From the NCBI RefSeq assembly GCF_000213175.1, contig NW_009799099.1, positions 4,853,394 to 4,917,393 of the forward strand: a stretch of 64,000 nucleotides of DNA. The letters are read 5' to 3'. This document shows positions 43,050 through 54,527 of this stretch, one piece after another; the first letter of the stretch is position 1; every line of letters begins with the position of its first letter. The notes beneath the pieces were generated by a model. It was not told the origin of the DNA, did no database searches, and saw nothing but the letters and a program-made list of their open reading frames with translations. The stretch is from Neurospora tetrasperma FGSC 2508. Lineage: Eukaryota > Ascomycota > Sordariomycetes > Sordariales > Sordariaceae. The position numbers and the translations under genes were made by a program.

Positions 43050-44995
43050 AAACTCAACGCGGTGGCTGTCACGGCTTGGCACAACCGGTGGGAAGAGGTG
43101 AAAGTGATAGATCGCGCTGGTCTCCGGTTCCTTCGTCAGAGGCTTGAAGGATGAGTTCGTTGCATCGGCATGTCGAGGAGCAACGGCTTCAAGGACCCTA
43201 AAATGCCAAGTATATTTTTCAGCTGTTGCCTCCTCGAGCCATATGGATGAGTCCCGTATTCGGTATGGAGTCCGTATCTCTTTGGGTCCTGTCAAGGTTC
43301 CTGGATGGTTGGGAAGGCGGAGCCGTAGCACTAGCTTGCTGATATCGCCGAAAATCCGGGACCCTTCTGGGGAACACCAGCCGGGTAGGGCGTTCTATGA
43401 GGACATCTCCGTGTTCGTCCTTCATCAGTGAGCGGTTGGTTTGTTGCTACCTGGGCTGGTCAACTTGTCATGAACCGTTGTATTCCACCCACATGTGTAA
43501 TATCTGTCATGGTCACGAGTGCAAGATCCTTACAGCGTGCCCATTGTAACGAGAGGCACGGGTAAGTAAACCTTGAGATCCGGTGCAGCGGTCATTTCCG
43601 AGATGCATGAGGATGGGGACGGGTTGTTGGATGGGAAAGTGAGAAAGAGATCCAAGCAGCCGGCTTCCAGAGCAGTGACAGATGGGACGTCACGTCGGTA
43701 GAAGATGAGCAAGGTGGTTGATCCCGGCCGGCACGCATGCGCAGTTGCGAGGGTCAAGACAGAATACCTTGATATCCATTGGACGGGCAGATCGATGGAC
43801 AAGGGTCGTGAATATGAGATCCCAAAATGGCATTCGGCCTCCCTTCGAGTTTGCCCTTGGGAATCAGAGAAGGTGGTCGTCCAGAGCGGAGCTTTTACAG
43901 GCCAGGGCCTCCTGGACTGATTCCCGCTTGGCCTGCGGAGGGGACCGAGGGCAAGTGGAGAAAGTGGAGAAGTGATCTGTTTGTAACCACCTTAGCTTGG
44001 CAGCGTAAGGAAGCGTAACGAAGTGAAATACCGTCAGTTTCCAGGCAATGGAAATGCAATGGAAACAAGGCAACCATTTGTTGGTCACCTTACGGATGCC
44101 CTGTCGCCATTCGTTATTTGTCATTCAGGTTCAACAGCAATCACTCCTCGCTGGGTTCGAGCCGTCGAACTAGTCCATAGGACCAGGGTTCGAGTCCAAT
44201 GAAGCTATGCTTGCTCACCGAGACTCGACCACCAAGAAGTAGGTTCCTGACGCCAGCGATAGCGCAATTGCCCATCTCGGTATTGCGCGCATGTGCAGAA
44301 ATTTGAAGCAGCATGTCCAGCTGAAACCCGACGTGGGCTTGCTGCTTCTTCTCGAAATACTGACGGCAAGAACTTTCATTGCCTTTGGTGAGCCTTTACG
44401 GAGCTTGACGCCCAAGTGAGGCGCTGCCCCGCCGCTGCTGCAGGGGCGGTTTCAGGGGCAGAGATGGAGGAGGAGGACGAGGACGGGAGTTGAGTCCCAA
44501 CAACGACAAGTCATCGGTTCTCGACGGCCTCTTTGATATCCCCTTCGTGGTGGTTTGGGTGAGATGTCGTCGGAGGAGAAAACCACGATGGGCAAAGCTC
44601 CCATAGTTAACCGCAGCATCTAACCCATTGTGGCAGTGGCCTCCGGATACCCAAACTGATGGCTAACGCAGTTACACAGACAGAACGCCATGTCTTTCAA
44701 TGGCCCGATTCACTACCCTCCAAAGCCTCTGAAACCGGAAACCATCCTCAAGTCCGGCTTCATCCCGTATGGCTTCACTTCCCTAAAGGAGGCCACACAG
44801 AAGCCCGATCTTGCTCAGCATCGCGCGGGAAGAAGACGCCCAAGCCTCGAATGGCCTTCCCTCACTGGTCGTATACCATTTCGTCAGGGAGAATGGTGGT
44901 AAAAACCCAAAGAGGCCGAGTGTGCTTGTGGGCTGAAATGCCAACCTGGGATTTGGCGTTACTGGCGTATCCACACACAACACTCCAACTGCTCG

Positions 44996-45250
44996 TTTTA
45001 GGGGTAGGACCACCACGGTATCAACGACCCATAGATCACCGCCCGAATCTCCCAAAGGTAGCTTCCCGTGAAACTCGAGGCTAGCTCCGGTCCCTTTGAC
45101 TTCGACGTTCGCTCCCGTCATCATCTGAAAGGAGAGCTGGCCGTGGTATCTGCAGAGCTACAGATTCTGATGGATGAAGACGGAGGTGTCGCCGTGCTTC
45201 ATCTCGTCCTCTTGTTTGCGTTTAACACAGTGCGAACTGGACAAGATAAA
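44996..45250 (-). pseudogene. Possible gene relic, unidentified
   Basis: On the minus strand one frame reads as protein-like text on both sides of a single TAG at 45158-45160: EDEMKHGDTSVFIHQNL before it and YHGQLSFQMMTGANVEVKGT after it, then GASLEFHGKLPLGDSGGDLW. The TAG would be explained by a C-to-T change in CAG (CpA context), as RIP makes, but this is inference. I cannot name a family, and the plus strand also has an open frame here. Confidence 0.25.
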
Positions 45251-47303
45251 CCGAACCGGCGACCTTAAGTCCATCCAATGAAAAGTGGCTTTTTACAGCT
45301 CTCAAAGATTTCCCCATCCGCTGCCGCGATTGTCGACGTCGCGAGGTTAACCCAAACTGGGCACCCACCCACACCCGCTAAACTGCACTACAACCATCCC
45401 TCTTCCTAAAACCAACCCGCAATTTGGGCATCTGTACTGAAACCCAGCCATTCTTGAAGTTCCCGTACCTGGACCGTACCCCCCAGCTAGAAAGAGGTGA
45501 GGGACAACTCTGTGAATATACTGGTCTACAAGCCAAGTAGACACATGGGTACGGAAGCGATTTCGTCAAACACTACTTACTATACGCCAAGCTGCCTTTT
45601 TCTACTAGGACTTTCACACTAGACTATCCTTCAGGACACTCTCCGGACACCGCGGTGAGACAGCATGGCTCTTGTCAGCGCACTTTGGCCTGACACTCCA
45701 TGCACTCCTTGACACAAGGCAATCATGGAGCAATACCGACCATGACCAAGACACCATCGCTTTCCAAGTTGGCGTTTCTTGAGATCAACTCAATATCTGT
45801 CCACAGGACTTACCATATTCCTTTCGCAATGTCAGTTTGGGATATCAACAGTCTTCCAAATCGGCAGTAAAAATACCCGTCTGATTCTGGGGGACATGCC
45901 TGACCCCGAGATCCAAATCGTTGCATCGCAGCGGCAATATTCGCGCTTCATTTCCCTGGTGCTTATGGCATCTCTGTAATGGGATCTGAAATCATACGCG
46001 TGTATTGGGGGATCAGCGATGCTTACGACACGAACGACATACCTCACCCTAAACTTGGCGCGCATACATCTGGCCAACAAGAGCGAAACAACTTATGACC
46101 AGATTTTGGTAGTATCAAAACCGCAATGCACGACGGGGTCTTCCAGGTTGACAGTTGACAACAACGCCAATCTTCGACAACCGCATCACCACAGACGGCG
46201 GTTGGGTCTTGATCTCGAATCTCTGTATTTCCCTTGCCGGGCTGATAGACGAGTCCGCCCTTGGCGCTACTATGTTTATCGCACGGTGCGCGAACCATTC
46301 TTACAGATTACACAGTCTTACAAATTGGTGTTTCAGCACGTATCGATACTCGGATTCGGCAAGATCTCGATGTGCAACCAACCTCGAGACAAGATCCTTT
46401 GGATGCTTATGGCCTCTGCACAAAAAGGGGCGTTCGCATACATGTCGACATCTCGAAGTACCTATACGAAGAGCTTCAGTCTTTGAAAAGTTCAAACTGT
46501 GGACCTCACGAAAGATTACAGGACCGAACAAACTGCTGAGTTGTCCAAGCTATGCCAATAGCCCTGGGGCGCAGTAAGCACTAAACTGGCTGGCAATTGG
46601 CCAAATCTCACGGATTCCCCCCATACAATTTATTGTTTAGACACTGCAAACCAGCCCTTTCCTGATCGGGCCAAGCTTTTGCTGTGTGTAAGACCGACTG
46701 TGATGAGAGGTCTTCCCCCAGTCGTTACCAATGGCTGAGCCACTGAGGCCCTTCCTCTCCCCATTGCTTGTCACAGGGCCGCCGTACCACATGTACTTTC
46801 TCTTGACCCTACCTATTCACTTATTTGAGCTCTTGAGTAGATGCACAGTATGTCATCTTTGAAATACTTGAGGCTCTGCTGGTACCTCGGCTTGTACCTC
46901 GACTTGTTCCAAGTACAAGCGGGCGAGTCCTTGATCCCTTTGCGGATGGATAGGGATGGGAAGACCCTTGACTTGATTCACAGTCTACTTGCACTGTCGT
47001 ATAATAAGTCCAAGGCCCCCTCGTGCTTTTCTTCCTGTCACGCCTTTTCTTTTTTCAACCTTAACCTTCAGTCAACAACAAAGTGGTATGAGACTTGACC
47101 ATACCTCAAGTGCCTCTATTCAACAATATAACGAGCAATCCCACATTTATATCTACTGATACCCCTTCTCACGTTCCTTCTTCCCTCACAATACCCGTGG
47201 CACATTCGTTTTGTATACTCGAACGCACGCCACCTTTCCATCCCGAACTACTCGAAGACCATCATATCATTCGTGATTTGTGCATCTGGCACAGTTCGTC
47301 AAG

Positions 47304-49532
47304 ATGACCAACCCGTGGCTCTACCAGGACGACAGCTACCACGTGCCCTACTCTTACAACAGAATGGAGTATACACCGGGACTACTCGAGAGTTTTATCG
47401 ACCCCATGTTGCAAAGTTTTACAACACCATCAGCCTACCCGACCACCATGGATCAACACCATTCGATGCAATTCCAACTCAAGGAAGGACAAAAGACAAT
47501 GGTCTTCAACTCCGATATCCCACAACCGGCTACCTTCATTCCTTCCACGTTGGGGGTCATGAATCCATTCCAGGTCCGCTGCATCAGTCCTAATTCGGCC
47601 TTCGAGACTTCAGAAGCATCCGGAAGTGCACAGAGCCCACCCGCAGACACCAACACCGAACCACCTGCAAACTACGAAGCCCGATCGCCCCTACAAGAGC
47701 CTTTGCACCCTGAAGATTTTGGTCTCTCCCAGAACCACTCTATCCAATTCGCCGGCATAGGCAAAGGTCTGGGCAATGGCTTCTTCGTCAACCCTATGGA
47801 CGTCAACTCAACCGGGCAGATGGACGGCTATGACAGCGAGACCAGCACTCTTGAATTCACTCTGCCTCAGCGGGTCAACAGCTGGGAGAGTTACACGACT
47901 GGTGGGGTGTCCGGGTGTGACATGGAGCAGATTCAGCAGCAGCAGCAGCAGCAGCAGCAGCACAACTCTCCTATAGTTGACTACACCAAGCCCGTCAACC
48001 ACTACCCACCTGCGTCCCAGGAGAAGATCGAGGAGCCGTCTCTAGTCATTCTTCCACGCGCACCCAACCTGAAGCGAACGAGGCAGGCCGATGCCGACGC
48101 CGATGAATACCTCCCAGCGACCAAACGAACCGCCGCAGTCCTCAGCCGATCAACATCCACCAAAACCAAAACAACCACCCCCCGTCGCGGCCGCCCCCCA
48201 ACCTCCCACTTCCCCTTGACTACCCACCGCCCTCACCAACACCAACCCACCCGAACCCTCCCCTCAACAGCTACCAAAGCCCTCACTCCCAACTCCTCCA
48301 GAGGTAATCTCCTCTGCCCCCACCCGCCCTGCCACCAATCATCCCATGGCTTCAAAGACCAACCCTCTCTAGACGCACACATCAAGAAACAGCACTCACG
48401 CCCGTTCATCTGCGTCTTCAGCTTTGCCGGTTGCGACTCCACTTTCGGCAGCAAGAACGAGTGGAAGCGACATGTGGCCAGCCAGCACCTGGTGCTAGAG
48501 TACTGGCTTTGTCAAGAGGGGGAGTGTGCTAACGTTGATAACAACATCCCTTCGTCTGTGGCAGCGATTTCTGGAGGTAGTGGATCAAGGTCAGGAAAGA
48601 GGAGAAAACCAGTACAAACCATGATCCCAGGGAACGACAACGACGAGAACGAAGACGACGAAGACCTACCCCTCCTCCCCAACGGCGCCATCTTCAACCG
48701 CAAAGATCTCTACACCCAACACGTCCGTCGGATGCACTTGCCTTCTCACCTGACCCCTTTTCTGAGAAAGGAATCTTCTCCCGCAGGCAGCAACAAATCC
48801 TCCTCCTCCTCCTCCTCCTCGGCCCTTACCCAAACAAACGAAACCACCCAACAAGAACTCAACATCTACATCGCCACCTTACAATCCCGCGCCCAAATCA
48901 AGCGCTGTGCCCTGCCCACATACATGCGTTGTCCGGTGCCCAGCTGTCCACAGCCACCCTTCAAGGGCACGGAAGCATGGGACCAGAGGATGGAACATGT
49001 CGCTAAGCATTTGGAGAGTTATGCTGCCGCCACTGCTGCTACTGTCGCTGCCGCCACTGCTTCCGGTACAAGAACTGGATCGGAAGTGGAAGTGGACTCT
49101 CGGTCGTCAGTAGCAGAACAAGACAACAACAAGGTGGAATTCGGTAGCGAGAGTGATACTACTTTGACGGAGTGGGCTGCTAGTAGGGAGGTGGGCATCA
49201 TTAAGCGTGTCATCAGGACTGGGTCTACTGGGACTGGAACGGGGAAAGCAGAAGGAGGAGGATGGAAGTGGGTGACGAGAGACCCGATTAAGAGGAGAGG
49301 ACATGGTGGGAATGGAACTGGAAGTGGAAGTGGAAGTGGAAGTGCTGCCGGTGGGTACGGCGGAGTGGGTAGGGGCAAGGGAGGACGGACGAAGGTGGTG
49401 AAGACGAAGGGAAAGGCGAAGGCGGTGACAACGAAGGCGAACATGAAGAGGGAACAAGAGGTGGAGGAGGAGATTGTGGTTCAAACTCGAACTCAAAATC
49501 ACCAGTCGTTCGAGTTTGAGGATGATGAATGA
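47304..49532 (+). CDS. C2H2 zinc-finger protein with polyglutamine tract, 742 aa
   Basis: Probable DNA-binding regulator, related to the C2H2 protein 8 kb upstream. Single exon. I use the ATG at 47304 (context GTCAAGATGACC); the open frame upstream has no earlier ATG. Residues 1-330 are disordered, with a polyglutamine run coded by CAG repeats near residue 211 and a basic TPRRGRPPTSHFP segment that resembles an AT-hook. Fingers lie at about 337-395: LLCPHPPCHQ with AHIKKQH, then FICVFSFAGCDSTFGSKNEW with KRHVASQH, then LEYWLCQEGEC. Further finger-like pieces are LYTQHVRRMH and MRCPVPSCPQPP with MEHVAKHL. An acidic patch (DNDENEDDEDLP) and a serine run lie between them. The C-terminus is Gly/Lys-rich and basic, then acidic. 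The block FGSKN-D/E-WKRH..SQHL.LE.W.C is shared with the other gene. Confidence 0.9.
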   Translation: MTNPWLYQDDSYHVPYSYNRMEYTPGLLESFIDPMLQSFTTPSAYPTTMDQHHSMQFQLKEGQKTMVFNSDIPQPATFIPSTLGVMNPFQVRCISPNSAFETSEASGSAQSPPADTNTEPPANYEARSPLQEPLHPEDFGLSQNHSIQFAGIGKGLGNGFFVNPMDVNSTGQMDGYDSETSTLEFTLPQRVNSWESYTTGGVSGCDMEQIQQQQQQQQQHNSPIVDYTKPVNHYPPASQEKIEEPSLVILPRAPNLKRTRQADADADEYLPATKRTAAVLSRSTSTKTKTTTPRRGRPPTSHFPLTTHRPHQHQPTRTLPSTATKALTPNSSRGNLLCPHPPCHQSSHGFKDQPSLDAHIKKQHSRPFICVFSFAGCDSTFGSKNEWKRHVASQHLVLEYWLCQEGECANVDNNIPSSVAAISGGSGSRSGKRRKPVQTMIPGNDNDENEDDEDLPLLPNGAIFNRKDLYTQHVRRMHLPSHLTPFLRKESSPAGSNKSSSSSSSSALTQTNETTQQELNIYIATLQSRAQIKRCALPTYMRCPVPSCPQPPFKGTEAWDQRMEHVAKHLESYAAATAATVAAATASGTRTGSEVEVDSRSSVAEQDNNKVEFGSESDTTLTEWAASREVGIIKRVIRTGSTGTGTGKAEGGGWKWVTRDPIKRRGHGGNGTGSGSGSGSAAGGYGGVGRGKGGRTKVVKTKGKAKAVTTKANMKREQEVEEEIVVQTRTQNHQSFEFEDDE

Positions 49533-51903
49533 CTATTGATAATAAAAGGAAAGGTGGTGGACAGGACGTTACTGCCTTCTCTTTTGTTATTGTTGTTGTT
49601 GTCATTGGATTTTGTGCAGGAGGGTTGTTGGGTTCGAATCCATTTAGGATCAGGAATCGGATTATGGGAGAAATTGTTAATACGTTTACTGGAGCTGAGG
49701 ATTTGGTGGAGTTGGATACTATTCCTTCTGATGATGATTGATGATAATACCATGCTTATTAGATCCAGATACTTTTTACAGCTCTCTCATTTGTTTGTTT
49801 GTTTGTGATATAGTCAATACCAATCTGCGTTTTGTTTACTTTCATTCGCTCAGTTGCTCCTTTCAGGTGCCTGCTTGCATGCCTTTGCCTTTGCGATTGC
49901 TACGTTGAGTGACCCATTTGGCACTTGTGACTATCGGGCTGCCTATTGGTGGGAGGTCAGGGGGAGGGGATACCCAGGAAACTACATCATCTGAACACCT
50001 ACATAACATCGGTTGGTTTAGTAAACCGACATCAGAGGGATAGAGAGGTCCTAAGCTGTAGGAGTTGGCTCGCGATACCTAGGTATGAGTCAAAGTGTCT
50101 ACCGTTTCTTTTTCCTGGCCAAACTTCGACCACGACCGATTTGTCCTCTTTCATCTTCGGCTACCATCGCGTTTCCACGGTTTAGACTAGGTAATAATTC
50201 AGCTCATGCTTGATATGGGCGCGGGCGTGGGCGTGGATTGTGATTGTGTTACCAAAGGACATCATGGCCGCATTCTAGGCCTCCTGCTTGTCCCCAAGCC
50301 ATAATAAGCGCCATGCCACTGACTTGCACACTGAGCGCCGAAGTAGCTCCTGCCTGCAGTGCTGTTTGACAAAAGGCCCCCCGGTAGCTGACCTGGTCAC
50401 TTCCATCTACACTAGCTAGCTAGGCACCCAGGCATTCAGGGCAACCAGGCATGATGGCGCTGGCTTGCATACGTACTTGCGGGGTACGATGCCAGCACGA
50501 AAGCCCAGCGTGGAGAAGCGACATGGTGGTGTCAGTCAGTCGTAGTAGTGCCTTTTCGTTCGTTCGTTCAGTGAAGGATCGAGCGGGATGTAATCTCGTA
50601 ATTTTCCCATGTCTCAACTGGTTACAAGCTTACCACAGGCTTGGGAAACGTCCGTCCCCCTTTGGCAACGCAAGCTCGGAGGTAGGTAACAATCCGGTCG
50701 ATCACTATTCATCATCCGCATCAGATCCAATTTCCAACCACACCGCGATTCTCCCACCTTGAGCGTTCGCCAGTATGGACAAGCAGCGGTGTGCCGAGCA
50801 GTGGTGTTGGACAGAAAAAGTTCAAGTCACATCGCAGGCGGGCGGGCGGGCGGACAAATGTAACCTGGCTACCACATTCGCGGGTGCGTGCCAGCTTGCC
50901 AGCATTGAGCCAGCATATTGCCAGGTAACTGTGGGTGTAACTTCGCATAGGGAAATGCGGCGATGGTGCACATAGTAGTGCATGTAGGAGATTGGATACG
51001 TACAGCCTGGCTAGGTAGCAGTGCCCGTGGAGATCATCTGAAATTGGAGGAGCACCACCAGCCAGAGATCCAGCGAGGAAAACGCGAGGGAGTGGGCAAG
51101 TGTTGGGGTGGGCGGACCCAGCACTTGGTTGTCCATCGCTAATCTATCCATGCCATTGGAAGTCATACGAAAGGTCAAACTTGAGCTTTGACTTTGCTGG
51201 GAAGACCTGGGGTGGTGGTACAGACATATTGTCGCAAGGATGTAGGTTCCAGACATACATGTGCGTGCAGACAGGCAGACACTGCCATGCCGGCACGGAG
51301 ACGGGGCACGATGCGTAGGTTGAGTTGGGGTACTGAGACTTGGGCTTGGTCCATGTGGTGATGCCGTGATGCGGTGGAGGTGGCTGTGGAGAGAGACATC
51401 TACCGGGAGTTGTCCTTGCACTTGTAGATAGACGAATGATGGAGAGACAAATCAGTGAGAAGTGTTTGAGTGTCTGGGCAATACTGAGGACTCCAGTAAT
51501 GATTGACGCAATCTCACTACTGCGAGAATATCCTCTCATAGCGACACCGTCTAGACACTCGTCTATTGTCGAACTGGTCAAAAAGCAAACACCACATCTG
51601 GACATGTGTGCCTTGCTCTCTACATCATCGCTTGCCCTGGCCCGAATTGGTTGAAGAACTCCACAATAGACGGCAAGCCTCCAGAGTCCAGACCGAAGAG
51701 CAAATGTTAAGCGCGAAACATGTCTTGCTTGTCTGGCAGTGCCCGGTTATGCAGCTTCGCTCAGGGGATTTCCCCGAGTCTTCCGGAGCTAAGGGCCATC
51801 ATGAACTTGGCGAAAGCTTGTGGTCGATAACATAGGGCTTTATCATGATCGTCCGCAAGCAATCGCCCAATTTGTCGGCGGTTGTGGAAAAGCCACCACC
51901 GAT

Positions 51904-51932
51904 GGACACGGCCACGGACACGGCCACGGCCA
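51904..51932 (+). repeat. Hexanucleotide GGCCAC/GGACAC tandem repeat
   Basis: Alternating GGACAC and GGCCAC units, about five in a row, in a non-coding region. Confidence 0.8.
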
Positions 51933-52810
51933 CGACGCCCATCGCTGGCTGGGGTTAACGGCTGGGAGCAGGTGAAAGAGGGCGCCAGGGACTCCTGGTG
52001 TCCATCTCTTAGCTCGTTGCTTTTTTTGATGTTCTTTCCTTCATGATGTTGAGACATCATGAATATCGTGGACCAGTCTCGTTCGTCGATCGGGCAGACG
52101 GGTCAATGAGGGTCGTTTTGAGTGGTGAAAGCCACCTATGACCCCTGGGCTATCACTTGTATCCTTGAGATCATCGCTCGTGGGATGACGGACGCGAGGG
52201 TAATTCCCATGACGCGAGCTGAGACGTTATTCCCACTTGGCGCCCGTCTCGTGGGGAATAGAGTCTGAGAGCAATTACGCACCGCAAAGGATTCACGTAC
52301 CTCACAGCTAGTTGTCTCACACACATCAACCTGCGGGTCGACCCGACGGTATCAGGGTTGATGGCACATCAGTGAAGTGTCTGGTGGCCGGGCCACAGAG
52401 AGCGCAACCGTCTTTGGGGATTCTGCAGGTATGGAGGACGAAATAGGAAATGCGGCGATGAAGAGAGAATGGCGCCGTCTTGGCAAGCTGGCAGGGCGCT
52501 GGCGTCGTTCTCGCATTGGAACGCGTTGGTTTACCGAGAGAATCGAGAGGAAACTGGGGATTGGCCAGATAGACGAGCAGGGGATTTGGGAGGGGAGATT
52601 TGCTTCATTGTGACAAACACTTGTCCAAGCTTCGCCGGTTTCAATAGCGCGGGCGGGAGAAACATGGGAGGAACGCCTTGGAAGGACTGGCTACAAGATA
52701 TTCGGGGGCACCCAAATCATTGCTACCCAATGTGGGCAAGGACCTGCTCGGGTTTTATCAGTATTTATTCTTGTATTGTCATTACAAACACAATACATTA
52801 CACAAGGCCA

Positions 52811-52818
52811 CCCCCCCC
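52811..52818 (+). repeat. Poly-C left edge of second gap
   Basis: Eight C immediately before the N run. Confidence 0.8.
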
Positions 52819-53504
52819 NNNNNNNNNNNNNNNNNNNNNNNNNNNNNNNNNNNNNNNNNNNNNNNNNNNNNNNNNNNNNNNNNNNNNNNNNNNNNNNNNN
52901 NNNNNNNNNNNNNNNNNNNNNNNNNNNNNNNNNNNNNNNNNNNNNNNNNNNNNNNNNNNNNNNNNNNNNNNNNNNNNNNNNNNNNNNNNNNNNNNNNNNN
53001 NNNNNNNNNNNNNNNNNNNNNNNNNNNNNNNNNNNNNNNNNNNNNNNNNNNNNNNNNNNNNNNNNNNNNNNNNNNNNNNNNNNNNNNNNNNNNNNNNNNN
53101 NNNNNNNNNNNNNNNNNNNNNNNNNNNNNNNNNNNNNNNNNNNNNNNNNNNNNNNNNNNNNNNNNNNNNNNNNNNNNNNNNNNNNNNNNNNNNNNNNNNN
53201 NNNNNNNNNNNNNNNNNNNNNNNNNNNNNNNNNNNNNNNNNNNNNNNNNNNNNNNNNNNNNNNNNNNNNNNNNNNNNNNNNNNNNNNNNNNNNNNNNNNN
53301 NNNNNNNNNNNNNNNNNNNNNNNNNNNNNNNNNNNNNNNNNNNNNNNNNNNNNNNNNNNNNNNNNNNNNNNNNNNNNNNNNNNNNNNNNNNNNNNNNNNN
53401 NNNNNNNNNNNNNNNNNNNNNNNNNNNNNNNNNNNNNNNNNNNNNNNNNNNNNNNNNNNNNNNNNNNNNNNNNNNNNNNNNNNNNNNNNNNNNNNNNNNN
53501 NNNN
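52819..53504. other. Assembly gap (686 N)
   Basis: A run of unknown bases bordered by C runs on both sides (8 C left; 19 C right, 53505-53523), followed by a CA repeat. Probably a C-rich tract that could not be read through. Confidence 0.98.
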
Positions 53505-53538
53505 CCCCCCCCCCCCCCCCCCCAACACACACACACAC
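53505..53538 (+). repeat. Poly-C then CA repeat at right gap edge
   Basis: Nineteen C followed by AACACACACACACAC. The simple repeat probably continues into the gap. Confidence 0.9.
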
Positions 53539-54206
53539 TCCCTTCCATCAGCCCCTGTCGCCAACCAACAACCACCACCACCACCACTCACACCGGCTAT
53601 TCAGCTGCAGTCAACTCTTGGTCCTGGGAAATCACAAACATCACGGATCCACCAGGGGAGTCGCAAAACATAGTCTGTTACCGCGTACTGTGTTAGCTGC
53701 CAGTGCTTCATCATCAAGTTCACATGATCTCCAAACGCAATGCAGCCACTATCGGGCCTCTCGAAAAATGACAAGCCATCCAAAATTCCGTCCCAAGTCT
53801 TGTGTTGGTGATTGGGACTATCCACGTAAGGCGACCCGGCTTATACTCTCGCTGTCCCTCATTACCTACCTACCCAGCATCTCTCAATATCCACAAAAAG
53901 AAAAGAAAAGGTCAAGAACCAGCACTCGGCTATTCACTATAACCTCCCTTCACCAAAATCACCAAGTCAACTTTGGAGTCATGATCCCCTGGATAATCCT
54001 CGAATTCTGTCCGCACATTCTCTCCATCTACCTACCCCCCTCCCCCCAGAAATTCCCCATCTGCCTCGAACAATACCACTCCGAATGACTCCATCTACAC
54101 TTTCCATACTTGCCAGCCATGATCAGTACTATACCGCACATACACCATTAGCAACCAAATGTCCTTGTTAAACCTCCCTTTTCTCTCCATCATCCTCTTC
54201 TCCATC

Positions 54207-54527
54207 TCACTCATAACAGGTAAAGGGTATCAAGGGGGTATTCTCACATCCAACAGTATAAACCGCCACCCCAAACATGATTCCCAGAATGATATACCCG
54301 CTCAACAACATCAGTGGCAAGCAGATAACATTCCTTAACAGCTTCCGCCACCAGCTTTCTTGGTTTCTAGTGCTTGTGAGTGCTAGGCGGTAGTGGTTGT
54401 CCATGTCTTTGTCTCTCTTGGCTTGGTTGTAGAGGGGAAGGGGTTTGACGTGTGGCCAGGGGTCGTGGTAAGGAGTGTACTTGGTGGTGGTGGTCTTGGC
54501 TGTGTTGGCTGTGTTGGGTCGGTACAT
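54207..54527 (-). CDS. Possible small single-pass membrane protein, 106 aa
   Basis: Not recognised. The frame starts at an ATG at 54527 and is polar for 65 residues (YTPYHDPWPHVKPLPLYNQ, RDKDMDNHYRLALTSTRNQE). A clear membrane helix follows (NVICLPLMLLSGYIILGIMF with GVAVYTVG), and it ends with a short Cys-containing tail CENTPLIPFTCYE. The sharp change from polar to a well-formed helix after the basic WWRKLLR, as in real membrane proteins, is the main reason to list it. It may be the last exon of a longer gene. No homology can be claimed. Confidence 0.4.
   Translation of the reverse strand: MYRPNTANTAKTTTTKYTPYHDPWPHVKPLPLYNQAKRDKDMDNHYRLALTSTRNQESWWRKLLRNVICLPLMLLSGYIILGIMFGVAVYTVGCENTPLIPFTCYE

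Larger units (their letters stand above)
39103..47303. other. Gene-poor region of 8.2 kb
   Basis: No gene is supported with confidence. It contains an 11-C run (39748-39758), a purine-rich tract (41222-41350), a CACTA microsatellite (41512-41537), a CT microsatellite (43031-43049), TACCTAGG-type words and one possible gene relic on the minus strand near 44996-45250. The right end should contain a long promoter or leader for the second C2H2 gene. Confidence 0.55.
49533..54206. other. Gene-poor region with second assembly gap
   Basis: No gene is supported. It contains the gap 52819-53504 with poly-C edges, a short GGCCAC/GGACAC repeat (51904-51932), a GGGC repeat near 50840-50852 and a perfect TACCTAGGTA palindrome at 50076-50085. 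Open frames crossing the gap are translations of N and mean nothing. Confidence 0.55.

Noticed and set aside
44150-44200. Two TTCGAG strings resembling T-loops
   Set aside because: Flanking stems do not pair. No cloverleaf can be drawn.
44690-45268. Plus-strand short frames beginning MSFNGPIHYPPKPLKPETIL
   Set aside because: The start context is acceptable, but the frame stops after 70 codons and no convincing splice to the next open part was found.
46019-46577. Three overlapping plus-strand frames of 90-155 codons
   Set aside because: Mutually exclusive and none resembles a known protein; likely an absence of stops by chance.
52469-54088. Long open frames across the second gap
   Set aside because: They are translations of unknown bases.
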